The position numbers were made by a program, and so were the translations under genes. From CAVWUA01 sp963758025 (GTDB lineage Bacteria; Planctomycetota; Planctomycetia; Isosphaerales; Isosphaeraceae), in assembly GCA_963758025.1 (NCBI GenBank), contig CAVWUA010000003.1, positions 124,001 to 188,000 of the forward strand: 64,000 nucleotides of DNA, written 5' to 3'. Below the pieces are notes generated by a model, which was not told the DNA's origin, searched no databases, and saw only the letters and a program-made list of their open reading frames with translations. Shown one piece after another: positions 20,662 through 29,364 of the stretch (its first letter is position 1; each line of letters begins with the position of its first letter).

Positions 20662-22374
20662 TTACGCGCCCGCTCCGGCCATGGCCGGGGCCTTGGGCGC
20701 GGGACGATATCGCGTCTTGAACTCGTCGAGGGCCGCTTTCAGGCCCTTGACCACGTCGTCAGTCATCTTCTTCTCGCGGAGCAGGAGGTTGCGGACCTCG
20801 GACTTCTCCTCCCGCATGAACTGCAGGAACTCCTGCTCCCAGCGCGAGACTTCCTTGACCGGAACGTCGTCGAGGTAACCCTCGGTTCCGGCGTAGATGC
20901 TCATCACCTGATCCACGACGTTCATCGGCTGGTATTGCGGCTGCTTCAGGAGTTCGACCATGCGGTATCCGCGGTCAAGCTGAAGCTGCGTGGCCTTGTC
21001 CAGCTCCGTGCCGAGCTGGGCGAACGCCTCCAGCTCGCGGAAGGCGGCCAGGTCGAGCCGCAGGCCGCCAGCGACCTTCTTCATCGCCGGGATCTGCGCC
21101 TTGCCGCCCACGCGGGAGACGCTGATGCCGACGTCGATCGCCGGGCGGACGCCCGCGAAGAACAGGTCGGGCTGGAGGTAAATCTGGCCGTCGGTGATCG
21201 AGATCACGTTCGTCGGAATGTACGCGGAGACTTCCCCTTCGAGCGTCTCGATCAGGGGCAGGGCGGTCAACGAGCCACCCGAGGCCGCCGTCTTGGCGAC
21301 CTTGTGGCCGGTCGCGTAGTGCTCCTTCAGGTCGTGCTCGGCCTCCTCCTTGCCAGGGACGCCGAGATATACCTTATTGTTGACGCCCCAGTCTTCCTTC
21401 ACCGGATCGTTCGGGTCGTCCAGCGGAGCGGAATCGGGGACGATCACGTACTTCTCGGCGAGCTTGGCCGACCGTTCGAGCAAGCGGCTGTGCGCGTAGA
21501 AGACGTCGCCGGGGTAGGCCTCGCGGCCCGGCGGGCGACGCAGCAGGAGCGACAGCTCGCGATAGGCAACGGCCTGCTTCGAGAGGTCGTCGTACACGCA
21601 GAGGGTCGCCCCCCCCTTCTCGTACATGAAGTACTCGGCCATCGCGCAACCGGAGTACGGGGCCAGGTACTGCAAGGGGGAGGGGTCGCTCGCGCCCGAC
21701 GCGACGACGATCGTGTAATCCATCGCCCCTTCACGCCGCAGGATATCGACCAGCGCGGCGGTCGTTGATTCCTTCTGGGCGATGGCCACATAGACGCAGA
21801 TGACGCCCTGACCCTTCTGGTTCAGGATCGTATCGATGGCGATGGCCGTCTTGCCGGTCTTGCGGTCGCCGATGATCAGCTCGCGCTGACCGCGGCCGAT
21901 CGGCGTCATCGCGTCGATGGCCTTGATGCCGGTCTGCATCGGCTCATCGACCGGCTGACGACCGGCGATTCCCGGCGCGGACGATTCGACCAGGCGGCTC
22001 TCGTGCGAGATGATCGGCCCCTTGTTGTCGAGCGGCTCGCCCAGGGGGTTGACGACGCGGCCGACCAGGCCTTCGCCGACCGGCACGCGGAGCAGCTCGC
22101 CGGTGGCCGTGACCGTCTCGCCTTCGTGGATGTTGGTGTAATCACCCAGAATGATCACGCCGACGGACGTCTCTTCGAGGTTGAAGGCCAGGCCCTTGAC
22201 CCCGTTCTGAAACGTGACCATCTCGTTGGTCATCACGCCGGAGAGTCCGTGGACCCGCGCGATGCCGTCGCCGACCTCCAGGACGCGTCCGACCTCGGTC
22301 CGCGTCACCTCGGCCTGAAACTGCTGAATCTCGCGCTGGATGACGGAGGTGATCTCGTCGGCCTTGAATTTCAT
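20662..22374 (-). CDS. atpA: F-type ATP synthase alpha subunit, with a long internal insert
   Basis: 570 residues, against the usual 500-515. The N-terminal signature (VGDGIARVHGLSGVMTNEMV), Walker A (GDRKTGKTAIAIDTIL), and the SITDGQIYLQPDLFFAG block with the catalytic-site Arg in RPAIDVGISVSRVGG are intact. The extra length sits between RLLERSAKLAEKYV and GGSLTALPLIETLEGE: about 45-50 residues (PDSAPLDDPNDPVKEDWGVN and on) where most alpha subunits have around 10. A Pro/Ala-rich C-terminal tail also extends it. No frame break is seen. Confidence 0.97.
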   Translation of the reverse strand: MKFKADEITSVIQREIQQFQAEVTRTEVGRVLEVGDGIARVHGLSGVMTNEMVTFQNGVKGLAFNLEETSVGVIILGDYTNIHEGETVTATGELLRVPVGEGLVGRVVNPLGEPLDNKGPIISHESRLVESSAPGIAGRQPVDEPMQTGIKAIDAMTPIGRGQRELIIGDRKTGKTAIAIDTILNQKGQGVICVYVAIAQKESTTAALVDILRREGAMDYTIVVASGASDPSPLQYLAPYSGCAMAEYFMYEKGGATLCVYDDLSKQAVAYRELSLLLRRPPGREAYPGDVFYAHSRLLERSAKLAEKYVIVPDSAPLDDPNDPVKEDWGVNNKVYLGVPGKEEAEHDLKEHYATGHKVAKTAASGGSLTALPLIETLEGEVSAYIPTNVISITDGQIYLQPDLFFAGVRPAIDVGISVSRVGGKAQIPAMKKVAGGLRLDLAAFRELEAFAQLGTELDKATQLQLDRGYRMVELLKQPQYQPMNVVDQVMSIYAGTEGYLDDVPVKEVSRWEQEFLQFMREEKSEVRNLLLREKKMTDDVVKGLKAALDEFKTRYRPAPKAPAMAGAGA

Positions 22375-22471
22375 GGGACCGTTTCCTCAGAAGCCCGAGT
22401 CAGACCCGGGCAGGGGGATGCGTGCGCAGAGCGAGAGCTTGCGATCGAGCAAGGTATCTTACCGTATCGGA

Positions 22472-23108
22472 TCAAGACGCGGAGCTGAAGACCTCGCGAC
22501 GCCCTTGAAGTTCGCGGGTCTTGGCCTCGACGAGTTGCTTGCGCATCTTGTCGAGCCGGTTGCGGACCGAGGCGTCGTACACGTGATCGCCGACCTGGAC
22601 GACCAGACCGCCGATCAGGGACGGGTCGATCTCGAGGTTCAGGACGGCCGCCGAGGCCCCTGTCAACTGCGTGAGCGACTGCTGCAAGCGGTCGAGCTGG
22701 TCCTGCTCCAGCGGGACGGCCGAGCGGACCGTCACCGGGAAGCGGTTCTGCCGGCGGTCCAGCAAGGCGCGGGCCTGCTGGGCGACGGCCGGCAGTAGGG
22801 CCAGGCGGCCGTGCATGTTCAGGACCCGGAGGAACCGCAGGAGGACCGGCAGGGCGCGGCCCTCGAACGCCTCGACCAGGATGCGATCCTTGTCCTGCTG
22901 GCTGATCAACGGCGAGGCGAGCAAGCGGGCGAACTCCGGCTGATCCCGCCAGACGTCGTCGATCAGTTCCTCCAGCTCGCCGACGACGGCCTCTTCCTGG
23001 CCGCCCTCGGACGCGGCGGCGTTGATCATCGCCTCGGCATAGATGCGCGCCAGCTCGATCGGCGTCCTGATCGAAGACCGTGCCGCGGACGTCGGGCTCG
23101 TTGCTCAT
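22472..23108 (-). CDS. atpH: F-type ATP synthase delta subunit, one frameshift
   Basis: The start is ATG 23108, overlapping the atpF stop (ATGA). The first 14 codons (MSNEPDVRGTVFDQ) are in one frame, and IELARIYAEAMINAAASEGG, the family N-terminal helix, continues in another. The indel is near 23075. The C-terminal part (EIDPSLIGGLVVQVGDHVYD, then ASVRNRLDKMRKQL) is the conserved delta/OSCP signature. It joins F1 to the b-subunit stalk. Total is about 210 residues after correction. Confidence 0.9.
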
Positions 23109-23760
23109 GCGACGGGACTCCCGGGCGTCTCGGGCGACGGCGGAAGCTCGGCCATGGCCGTCTCCACCAGGCGGCGGTGCTCGCCCTCGTCCATCTCGTT
23201 TCTGCAGGACCTTGCCGGCGACCGCCACGGCCATGTCGGCGGTCTTGTTCCAGATCTCCATCAGGGCCTGGTCGCGGGCCACGCCGATTTCACGCTCGGC
23301 CCGTACCCGAGACGCCTCGGCCTCGGCCTGGGCCTTCTTGATGATGTCATCGGCCGTGGAGCTGGCGTCGCGGCGGGCTTCCTCCAGGATGGCCCGGACC
23401 TGCTCGCCGGCCTTTTCCATCTCCTTGCGGTGTTCGGCCAGGAGCCGCTCGGCCTCGGCGCGGGCGGCCTCGGCACGCTGCAAGGTTTCCTCGTGATGGT
23501 GCTCGCGGTCGTGCAGGGCCTTCGAGAGAGGCCCCCAGGCGAACTTCCAGAGCACCAGCATCAGGAGGACGAAGACGATCAGCGTCGCCAGGGCCAGTGG
23601 CGGCTGGAATTCGAGAATGTTCGGTGTTTCCTCAGTCGTCAGATGCGACGTCGGCCGCGGCGGTGGCCGGCGGCTCGTCGGCGGCCCGGGTCGCGATCGC
23701 TGGCCCGACGGTCAGGGTCAGGGCGAGCAACCCGAGGGCCAGGGTCTCTTTGCGGGACAT
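23105..23760 (-). CDS. atpF: F-type ATP synthase b subunit with N-terminal signal-like extension, two frameshifts
   Basis: The ATG at 23760 begins MSRKETLALGLLALTLTVGP, a signal-peptide-like helix ending near ATRAADEP. After an indel near 23636 the normal b subunit follows: FQPPLALATLIVFVLLMLVL (membrane helix), then a long charged coiled coil (HREHHHEETLQRAEAARAEA-type, 100+ residues). A second indel near 23205 precedes the end MDEGEHRRLVETAMAEL, whose stop overlaps the atpH ATG. An N-terminal leader on b is also known from other planctomycete-type sequences as far as I recall. Role: peripheral stalk. Confidence 0.85.
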
Positions 23761-24004
23761 CAGTAAAGACCTCGTGATCCGGGGGGCTGGGGCGACCGGC
23801 CCGGCCGCCTTGCGATCGGTGACCCATAGCAAAAAGGGAGTCGCAAAAGGCGAGGGCCGGTCGAGCGATCGGGGCCTATCGGTTGCGTTGCCAAAAGAGG
23901 CGGCGGAAACGTTCCACGCTACGACTTCGCCTTCGGTTCGCGGCGAAAACAGCGCCGAGAGCGTTCCGCGCCTCGTTGAGTGCCTTCCGGGGCGTCGCGG
24001 CGCG

Positions 24005-24343
24005 TCAGCCGACGATGAAGCCGATGATGATCAGCGCGAAGAAGGTCACACCTTCGATCAGCGCGGCCGAGATGATCATCGCCGTCTGAATGTTGGCCGC
24101 CATCTCGGGCTGACGGGCCATGCTCTCGACGGCCGACTTGGTCAGGCCGCCAATGCCCATCGCGGCGCCAATGATGACCAGGCCCGCGGAGAACGCGCGG
24201 AGGTCCGAGAACGGATAGACCCCGGGGGTCGTGACGGCCGCGCCTTCTTCTTCGATGATGGTCTCGGTCTGGGCGAACGCCGTGGAGGCCGTCGCCACGA
24301 ACAGAAGGGCCAGTGCGAGGGCGGCGGACTTGACGATTTTCAT
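24005..24343 (-). CDS. atpE: F-type ATP synthase c subunit with signal peptide
   Basis: 112 residues, longer than the usual 70-90 because of an N-terminal signal peptide (MKIVKSAALALALLFVATAS, cleavage near AFAQ) and an acidic linker. Helix 1 is SAGLVIIGAAMGIGGLTKSA, the loop ESMARQPE is the family signature, and helix 2 AALIEGVTFFALIIIGF carries the ion-binding Glu. The helix-1 Gln and the Ser/Thr after Glu typical of Na+-coupled rings are absent, so H+ coupling is predicted. Start at ATG 24343 is supported by AAGGAG 11-12 bp upstream. Confidence 0.95.
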   Translation of the reverse strand: MKIVKSAALALALLFVATASTAFAQTETIIEEEGAAVTTPGVYPFSDLRAFSAGLVIIGAAMGIGGLTKSAVESMARQPEMAANIQTAMIISAALIEGVTFFALIIIGFIVG

Positions 24344-24521
24344 CGGACCCTTGACTCCTTGCTTAGGCCGGCCCGGGGCCGGTCGTCTGGGGGGGCCTCA
24401 ATCGGCCCCGCCGTGAGGGGGATGCGGGAGCACCGTTGCCCCCGCTTCGGGAGGAAAAAAGACCTGAGAGACGTTAACCAGCAATCGGCCGGCGACCGTC
24501 CCGCACGCGAACGACCCAGGG

Positions 24522-25335
24522 TCAGTGCGGGTGGACCGCCGCGCCGATGAACAGCGCCGACAAGAACGTGAAGATGTACGCTTGCAAGAACGCCACGAAC
24601 AGTTCCAGGAGGCTCAAGGCCACCACGCCCAGAATGCTCGCCGGCGTGACCAGATACGTGAAGATGCCGGCCGCCTGCGCGATGAACCCGAGGATCACCG
24701 CCAGGACGATGTGCCCGGCCAGCATGTTGGCGAACAACCGCACCGAGAGCACGACGTGGCGGATCAACAATCCCGCCACCTCGATGACGAACATCAGGCC
24801 CCACAACGGCGGCTTCAACAGCTTCGGGCACGTCCAGATGCGGCACGATGCCGACCCAGTAGCCGACCGGCCCCATCTCCCGCACGCCGGCCGTGATGAC
24901 CGCCCCCAGGGTCAGGATCGCCAGGACGCCCGTCACATTGATATTGCCCGTGGCGGAAGCCCCGCCCGGGATCAAACCCAGCAGGTTGTTGAACAGGATG
25001 AAGAAGAACATCGTCCAGAGGAACGGCAAGAAGTCGTCGGCCCCGTGGCCGCCGATCGCCGGCCGGGCGATCCCGTCCCGGATGAACAGGAGGATCGCCT
25101 CGAACATGTTCATGAACCGCCCGCGGGTCACGCGGCTGTGCGCGACGTGCCGCGCCAGCGGAATGACGATCAGGGCGATCAGGATCGCCGCGAGCACCTC
25201 CATGACCATGAACCGGGTGACCTGGAACCCCAGGATCTCCGGCAGATGGATCTCGGTGCCGATGCCCGGAAGCTCCAGGCTCGGGTGATCCATCACGTGA
25301 TTCAGCGGGTTGTGTTGTCCGTGCTCTGCGGCCAT
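24522..25335 (-). CDS. atpB: F-type ATP synthase a subunit, one frameshift
   Basis: Starts at ATG 25335 (MAAEHGQHNPLNHVMDH). The helices MVMEVLAAILIALIVIPLAR and FLWTMFFFILFNNLLGLIPG are the conserved front half. After an indel near 24820 the essential half follows in another frame. HVVLSVRLFANMLAGHIVLA holds the conserved Arg of the proton path, and LFVAFLQAYIFTFLSALFIG is the last helix. It forms the proton half-channels beside the c-ring. The intact signatures on both sides of the break argue for a sequencing error. Confidence 0.93.
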
Positions 25336-25342
25336 AGGAATT

Positions 25343-25624
25343 TCAACCCCGATTGCCTCGACCCTCATTCGGCCCGCGTCCCTCGGACCCGGAACCGCCG
25401 CCCCGCTGGCTCCCCGTCGCGCTTTCCTTCGCAATCTGAATCAGATGCATGATGCCGACGGCAAATCCCAGGCAGGAACCAACCAGCGTGCCGACCGGCC
25501 GAGACCCCAGCCACCGGTCGATCGCGAACCCGCCGAGCGTCGGCAGAGCGAACTCCAGGCCCAATGTCGTGATCCGGGAGGCCCACTCGACGCCAACGGA
25601 AAGCGGACTGCGCGGCTCATTCAC
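25343..25624 (-). CDS. AtpZ/AtpI-family ATP synthase accessory protein
   Basis: About 93 residues from the GTG at 25624, with two hydrophobic segments. The pattern VEWASRITTLGLEFALPTLG, then a short basic turn (DRWLGSRPVGTL) and GFAVGIMHLIQIAK, is that of AtpZ/AtpI-like proteins encoded first in atp operons. These help assemble the c-ring or carry Mg/Ca. It lies 7 bp before atpB and directly downstream of a strong promoter. A start farther upstream (to 25792) would run through the promoter and is rejected. The C-terminus is Gly/Arg-rich. Confidence 0.78.
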   Translation of the reverse strand: MNEPRSPLSVGVEWASRITTLGLEFALPTLGGFAIDRWLGSRPVGTLVGSCLGFAVGIMHLIQIAKESATGSQRGGGSGSEGRGPNEGRGNRG

Positions 25625-25762
25625 TGCCAATGCGATTCGTGCCCGCGATGCTCGCTCGCAACGAGGTCGCGGCCTCCACCTCACGTTGTCAGGTTGAGGG
25701 ACCACGGAAAACGGGGAACCCGGGTGGACCTGGGAACCCCCGCGGGCCGGTAACGGATCACC

Positions 25763-25792
25763 GTTGTATCCCCCGCGCGCGCCGGTTGTCAA
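25763..25792 (-). promoter_or_regulatory. Sigma70-type promoter for the atp operon
   Basis: On the minus strand, TTGACA (25792-25787) and TACAAC (25768-25763) are separated by 18 bp. This places the start of transcription near 25756, about 130 bp before the first operon gene. It is the best promoter match upstream of the operon. Confidence 0.65.
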
Positions 25793-25939
25793 CTCCCCAC
25801 TGGCCTATTCGAGAAATTTTTCACAAAGTCGCCCGCGCACCCTTCGCCCGCTCGGCAGGACAGGGGGGAAGTTCGTGCCTCGGAAGCGTTACAGTTTCGG
25901 CAATCTGTCCGACGACGGACACCCGGCGCGGATTTTTTA

Positions 25940-25968
25940 TTGACAGGATTCTCAGCATTTGGTATTAA
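25940..25968 (+). promoter_or_regulatory. Strong sigma70-type promoter facing DUF4912 gene / candidate small RNA
   Basis: TTGACA (25940-25945), a 17-bp spacer and TATTAA (25963-25968) on the plus strand, within an AT-rich patch that stands out from its GC-rich surroundings. Transcription would start near 25975, 340 bp before the next protein gene. Confidence 0.65.
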
Positions 25969-25974
25969 CTACGA

Positions 25975-26120
25975 AGCTAGTCGGTATGCCTGGTGGACAA
26001 GCACCAACGAGCCCGAGCGGGGACGTGCCATGCAGTTGACCCGTGCGCTCTGCGTCCGGATACAGTAAATAGGGCGGCGTCGGATCTCCCAAACGTGTGA
26101 GATCGGACGACCGCCCTTCG
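25975..26120 (+). ncRNA. Candidate small RNA or structured 5' leader
   Basis: The stretch from the promoter at 25940 has no convincing coding frame. It contains a TGGTG/CACCA hairpin near 26000 and ends in a strong hairpin (26070-26118). That hairpin pairs AGGGCGG, GTC and GATCTC with GAGATC, GAC and CCGCCCTT around an ACGTGT-type loop, followed by TTCGTGTT. This looks like a promoter-to-terminator unit of about 145 nt. It could also be a long leader of the DUF4912 gene. No known family was recognised. The rest of 26121-26313 shows nothing I can name. Confidence 0.4.
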
Positions 26121-26313
26121 TGTTGACGGGCAGGCGACGCGGTTGGTTTCACGGAGCGCCCGAAGTTTTCGGGAGCGGACGTAGTTGTCTGCGCAGTCCG
26201 GAAGGCAAGGAGTTTTTCCGGACCGGCCCACTCACGGATGACCTCGCGTTCCTTGTACGGTCCGGACCCCAAACCAAAAAGGGGATGGCCGGATCGAGAC
26301 GGAGTGGCCCCGC

Positions 26314-27383
26314 ATGACCGTCGAGACGCTCAAGGACTGCAACAAGAAGGTTCTGGCGCGGATGGCCAAGGACCAGGGAATTGTCGGTTGGCACGCGATG
26401 CGGAAAGATCAATTGATCCGCGCCTGGCCCCGTCTCCCTCGACATCACGTCATTCGAATTCCAAGGGCAAGACCCCGGCGGCGCCGAAGCCGTCCCGGAC
26501 CAAGCCCTCCCCCTCAAACTCCAAACCGGTGGTCACCCCACCTTCACGCAATCTGGCCGTCATCCGGCCACGTCCCCTCAATCACGAATGCCAGAAGGAC
26601 CGGATCGTCGTGATGATCCGTGACGCTTTCTGGCTTCACGTTCACTGGGAGTTGAGTCAGACGACGCTCGGCCGCGCTCAGGCGGCGCTCGGGCAGGAAT
26701 GGCACGCCGCCAGGCCAATTCTGCGCCTGATGGACGTGACCAGTGAAGACACCACCAGCGCCTCGGAGCGGCATGTCCGCGACATCGAGATACACGGTGG
26801 AAGCAACTGGTATATCGACATCAACGCGCCGAACCACTCGTTCCGGGTGGATATCGGCTACGTGTCCCGCAAGGGGACGTTCTTCGTCCTGGCCCGGTCC
26901 AACGTCGTGACGACGCCAAAATCGGGCAGCACCGACGCGATCGACCAGACGTGGGCGAGCATCGACGAGCAGGCCCAGCGGATCTACCGGCAGTCCGGGG
27001 GCTCCGGCCCGGCGGCGCCGTCGGACGACCTGCGCGACCTGTTCGAGGAGCGGCTGCGGCGGCCGATGCACGGCCTGTCGCTCCAGAGCCTCGGCACGGG
27101 GGCCTTGGGGCTCTCCGGCCACGGCTTCCATTTCGAGATGGACGCCGAGCTGATCGTCTTCGGCCGCACCGAGCCGGGGGCCAAGGTTTCCCTGCAAGGG
27201 GAGCCGGTGCAACTTCGCGATGACGGCACGTTCACCGTTCGGTTCAGCATGCCCGACGCCCGGCAGATCATCCCGGCCGTCGCCGCCAGCCCCGACGGAG
27301 TCGAGGAACGCACGATCGTCCTGGCCGTCGAACGCAACACCAAGGAACTCGAACCGATGATTCACGACGGCAACGAACTCTGA
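26314..27383 (+). CDS. DUF4912 domain protein with Rho-N/SAP-like N-terminus, one frameshift
   Basis: The N-terminal 40 residues (MTVETLKDCNKKVLARMAKD, QGIVGWHAMRKDQLIRA) resemble the Rho N-terminal/SAP-type helical motif often placed before DUF4912. After an indel near 26427 a Pro/Lys-rich linker leads into DUF4912 (RDAFWLHVHWELSQTTLGRA, EIHGGSNWYIDINAPNHSFR, IGYVSRKGTFFVLARSN). A C-terminal part (MDAELIVFGRTEPGAKVSLQ) looks like a small beta domain with the ELIVFGRTEPGAKV signature common at the end of this family. Function is unknown. A 16-bp hairpin follows the gene. Confidence 0.75.
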
Positions 27384-27421
27384 GCCAATCGGCTGGCTTG
27401 GGGCCGTGGGATCCGATCCGT

Positions 27422-27467
27422 GAGACGCCGCGCGACCTTCCCCCAGGGGCGGGTCGCGCGGCGTCTC
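27422..27467 (+). terminator. Hairpin terminator after the DUF4912 gene
   Basis: A perfect 16-bp stem (27422-27437 with 27452-27467, GAGACGCCGCGCGACC and its complement) around a 14-nt loop. The T tract is weak (CCATTG), so efficiency is uncertain. Confidence 0.6.
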
Positions 27468-27599
27468 CCATTGTCCGATACCCGCGCCGGCCCTACACTG
27501 GAAAGGAAGGGCGGCTCACCGCGCGGGCGGTCGAGCCACCTTCTTCCCGAAATCATTTATCTGCGCCCTTGATTCTGAGCGGCGAGGAGGCAGGCCCTT

Positions 27600-28415
27600 T
27601 TGAGTAAGGACATCACCGCAATTCTGGCCGGCTGGGAGTTCGACCCCAGCGACCTCCAGGTCCGCATCATCCCCGGTGTCGATGGCCGCGAAAAGCTTCA
27701 AAAGCGGGTCGATCTCGGACTCCTCCAGATGGAGATGTCCGGCCGTCCCGATGGCGACCGGCCCCACGGTCAGGAATCGCTTCTGGACCATTACGAAGGC
27801 CAGGCCCGCCAGGCCGAACAGAACGGACGCCCGTTCGAGCTCGATACGGCCGCCTGCGCGGACTTGATGCGCGAAGGAATTCAGTATTACCACCGCTACC
27901 TCGCCCTCTTCCACCTCGAACGGTTCGACCTGGTGGAGCGGGACACGTCGCGGAACCTCCGGTTGTTCGCCTTCGTCGTGCGCCACGCGACCAACCCGCG
28001 CGACAAGGTCCAGTTCGATCAGTACCGGCCCTACGTGACCATGATGCACACCCGGGCGCTCGCCCTGCCCGCCCTGGAGCGGGGCGCGCACCGGGAGGCC
28101 CTCAAGCGGATCGACGAGGGGATCGGGCGGATTCGTGAGTTCCTGGCCGAATACGACCAGGAGGAACAGGAATCGCACTGCCGGGAGCTGACCCTCCTGA
28201 AGCGCTGGCGCACCGAAATCGACCGGGAGCGCAAGCGAGGCCCCCTGGAACGGCTGGAGGAACAACTGGAGCTGGCCGTTTCCCAGGAGCATTACGAGGA
28301 AGCCGCCCGTCTGCGCGACCAGATCCGCCGGCTGAACGAGCCGCGTTCTTCCTCCGGAGGGGGTGGCACGCGCTCGGGACGCACCGGCTCGGCCATTTCG
28401 GGCGACACCCCTTGA
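27600..28415 (+). CDS. UvrB/UvrC-motif protein of unknown role
   Basis: 271 residues, mostly charged helix. The only recognised element is a C-terminal UVR motif (LERLEEQLELAVSQEHYEEA then ARLRDQIRRL, about residues 218-248), the helical hairpin that joins UvrB and UvrC and also occurs in McsA-like and ClpC-like proteins. The N-terminal 200 residues (ITAILAGWEFDPSDLQVRII and following) hold no catalytic motif that I can name. The TTG start at 27600 is supported by GAGGAGG 11 bp upstream. The Gly/Ser-rich tail is probably disordered. It may act as an adaptor, but that is a guess. Confidence 0.75.
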   Translation: MSKDITAILAGWEFDPSDLQVRIIPGVDGREKLQKRVDLGLLQMEMSGRPDGDRPHGQESLLDHYEGQARQAEQNGRPFELDTAACADLMREGIQYYHRYLALFHLERFDLVERDTSRNLRLFAFVVRHATNPRDKVQFDQYRPYVTMMHTRALALPALERGAHREALKRIDEGIGRIREFLAEYDQEEQESHCRELTLLKRWRTEIDRERKRGPLERLEEQLELAVSQEHYEEAARLRDQIRRLNEPRSSSGGGGTRSGRTGSAISGDTP

Positions 28416-28440
28416 TCCGTTGCTCGCCCCGGACTACCAT
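28412..28440 (+). promoter_or_regulatory. Possible promoter upstream of the 6S RNA candidate
   Basis: TTGATC (28412-28417), 17 bp, TACCAT (28435-28440). It overlaps the end of the upstream gene. It would start transcription around 28447, slightly before the mature RNA 5' end suggested by folding. Confidence 0.4.
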
Positions 28441-28445
28441 ACAAC

Positions 28446-28467
28446 GCGTCCGGTTCACGCCGGACGC
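28446..28467 (+). repeat. Perfect 8-bp hairpin just upstream of the 6S RNA candidate
   Basis: GCGTCCGG pairs with CCGGACGC around TTCACG. No T tract follows. It may end the upstream transcript, or form the 5' part of a 6S precursor. Confidence 0.45.
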
Positions 28468-28469
28468 AA

Positions 28470-28640
28470 CCTCTGCCATGTTCGCGTAAGAGTGTTACTT
28501 TTGGCGAACCAATGAGCACCCGATGGGAGCCAATGTTCGACCGCTCGGCCTTCAACGGCCTGCTGGTCTCAGGCGCCCACTTGAATTGCGGGTTCTCAAA
28601 AGCACTCTAGACGGCATTGCGGTGGAGGCCTTGCCACACA
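28470..28640 (+). ncRNA. ssrS: Probable 6S RNA
   Basis: The 5' end CCTCTGCC (28470-28477) can pair with GGTGGAGG (28621-28628), closing the molecule. Next to the stem are ATGTTCGC on the 5' side and GACGGCATTGCGG on the 3' side. These resemble the conserved 6S arms of E. coli (CTCTGAGATGTTCGC and GGCGGCATCTCGGAGA). The inside contains ATGAGCACCCGATGGGAGCC, similar to GAGCCGAU around the central bubble. Length is about 170 nt. It lies directly upstream of 5-formyltetrahydrofolate cyclo-ligase, the same neighbour (ygfA) as in proteobacteria. 6S RNA binds RNA polymerase and mimics an open promoter. The call is by eye, not by a covariance model. Confidence 0.6.
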
Positions 28641-28644
28641 TGAC

Positions 28645-28688
28645 GGCCCGCTCACGCCTCCCTTGGCGCGAGCGGGCCATTTGTCTTT
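28645..28688 (+). terminator. Intrinsic terminator after the 6S RNA candidate
   Basis: GGCCCGCTC-A-CGCC pairs with GGCG-C-GAGCGGGCC around TCCCTT (13 bp, one mismatch), followed by ATTTGTCTTT. This ends the small RNA only 22 bp before the cyclo-ligase start. Confidence 0.7.
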
Positions 28689-28709
28689 CCCCGACCCCCG
28701 GCTATCTCG

Positions 28710-29333
28710 ATGAGGAAAGAGGTCCGCGCACAGAAACGCGCCCTGCGCCGGGAGGTCGTCGCACGCATCCTGGCGATGGACCCGGCCGATCGTCGCCGCC
28801 AGGAGGCCCTCCTGCTCGACCGGATGCCCGCTCTTCCCGGCTTCTCCGAGGCGAGGACGGTCCTGCTCTACGTCTCCGTCTTCCCCGAGGAGATTCCCAC
28901 GGAGGGGCTGCTCCGCCGCGCCCTGGAGCTGGGCAAGACCCTGGTCTGCCCCCGCGTCGATCGCGCCGCCCGCCGGCTCGTCCCGCACCCGATCGACAAC
29001 CTCGTGCGGGATTTCCAGACCGGCACACTCGGCATCCCGGAGCCCCGCCTTGATCTCCCCACGATGGCCGCTGAGGCGATCGACTGGGTGCTCGTCCCGG
29101 GCATCGCCTTCGACCGGCGAGGCTATCGTCTGGGTCGAGGCGGCGGCTACTACGATCGCCTCCTGCCGACGCTCCGTGCCGAGGCTCCGCGCTGGGCGAT
29201 GGCTCTCGACCCCCAGTGGCTCGACCGGCTCCCGGCCGAGCCGCACGACCAACCTCTCGACGGCATCCTCGGCACCGATCGCTTCTTGGAACGTAATCGC
29301 GAGGACCCTCCACCTCTTCAAGTTTTTGATTGA
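28710..29333 (+). CDS. 5-formyltetrahydrofolate cyclo-ligase
   Basis: 207 residues. The N-terminus KRALRREVVARILAMDPADR is the usual basic helix. EARTVLLYVSVFPEEIPTEG aligns with the substrate-binding region, and VLVPGIAFDRRGYRLGRGGG followed by YYDRLL is the family signature with the ATP/Mg-binding GRGGGYYDRLL loop. It converts 5-formyl-THF to 5,10-methenyl-THF with ATP in the cytoplasm. Its position just after the 6S RNA candidate matches the ssrS-ygfA arrangement of proteobacteria. The ribosome binding site is weak. Confidence 0.93.
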   Translation: MRKEVRAQKRALRREVVARILAMDPADRRRQEALLLDRMPALPGFSEARTVLLYVSVFPEEIPTEGLLRRALELGKTLVCPRVDRAARRLVPHPIDNLVRDFQTGTLGIPEPRLDLPTMAAEAIDWVLVPGIAFDRRGYRLGRGGGYYDRLLPTLRAEAPRWAMALDPQWLDRLPAEPHDQPLDGILGTDRFLERNREDPPPLQVFD

Positions 29334-29357
29334 CTTTTCTCGGGATTCCGCTATCCT
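29330..29357 (+). promoter_or_regulatory. Sigma70-type promoter at the end of the cyclo-ligase gene
   Basis: TTGACT (29330-29335), 16 bp, TATCCT (29352-29357). The -35 overlaps the cyclo-ligase stop codon. It faces a 590-bp stretch with no protein gene but much predicted RNA structure. Confidence 0.5.
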
Positions 29358-29364
29358 GCGATCC

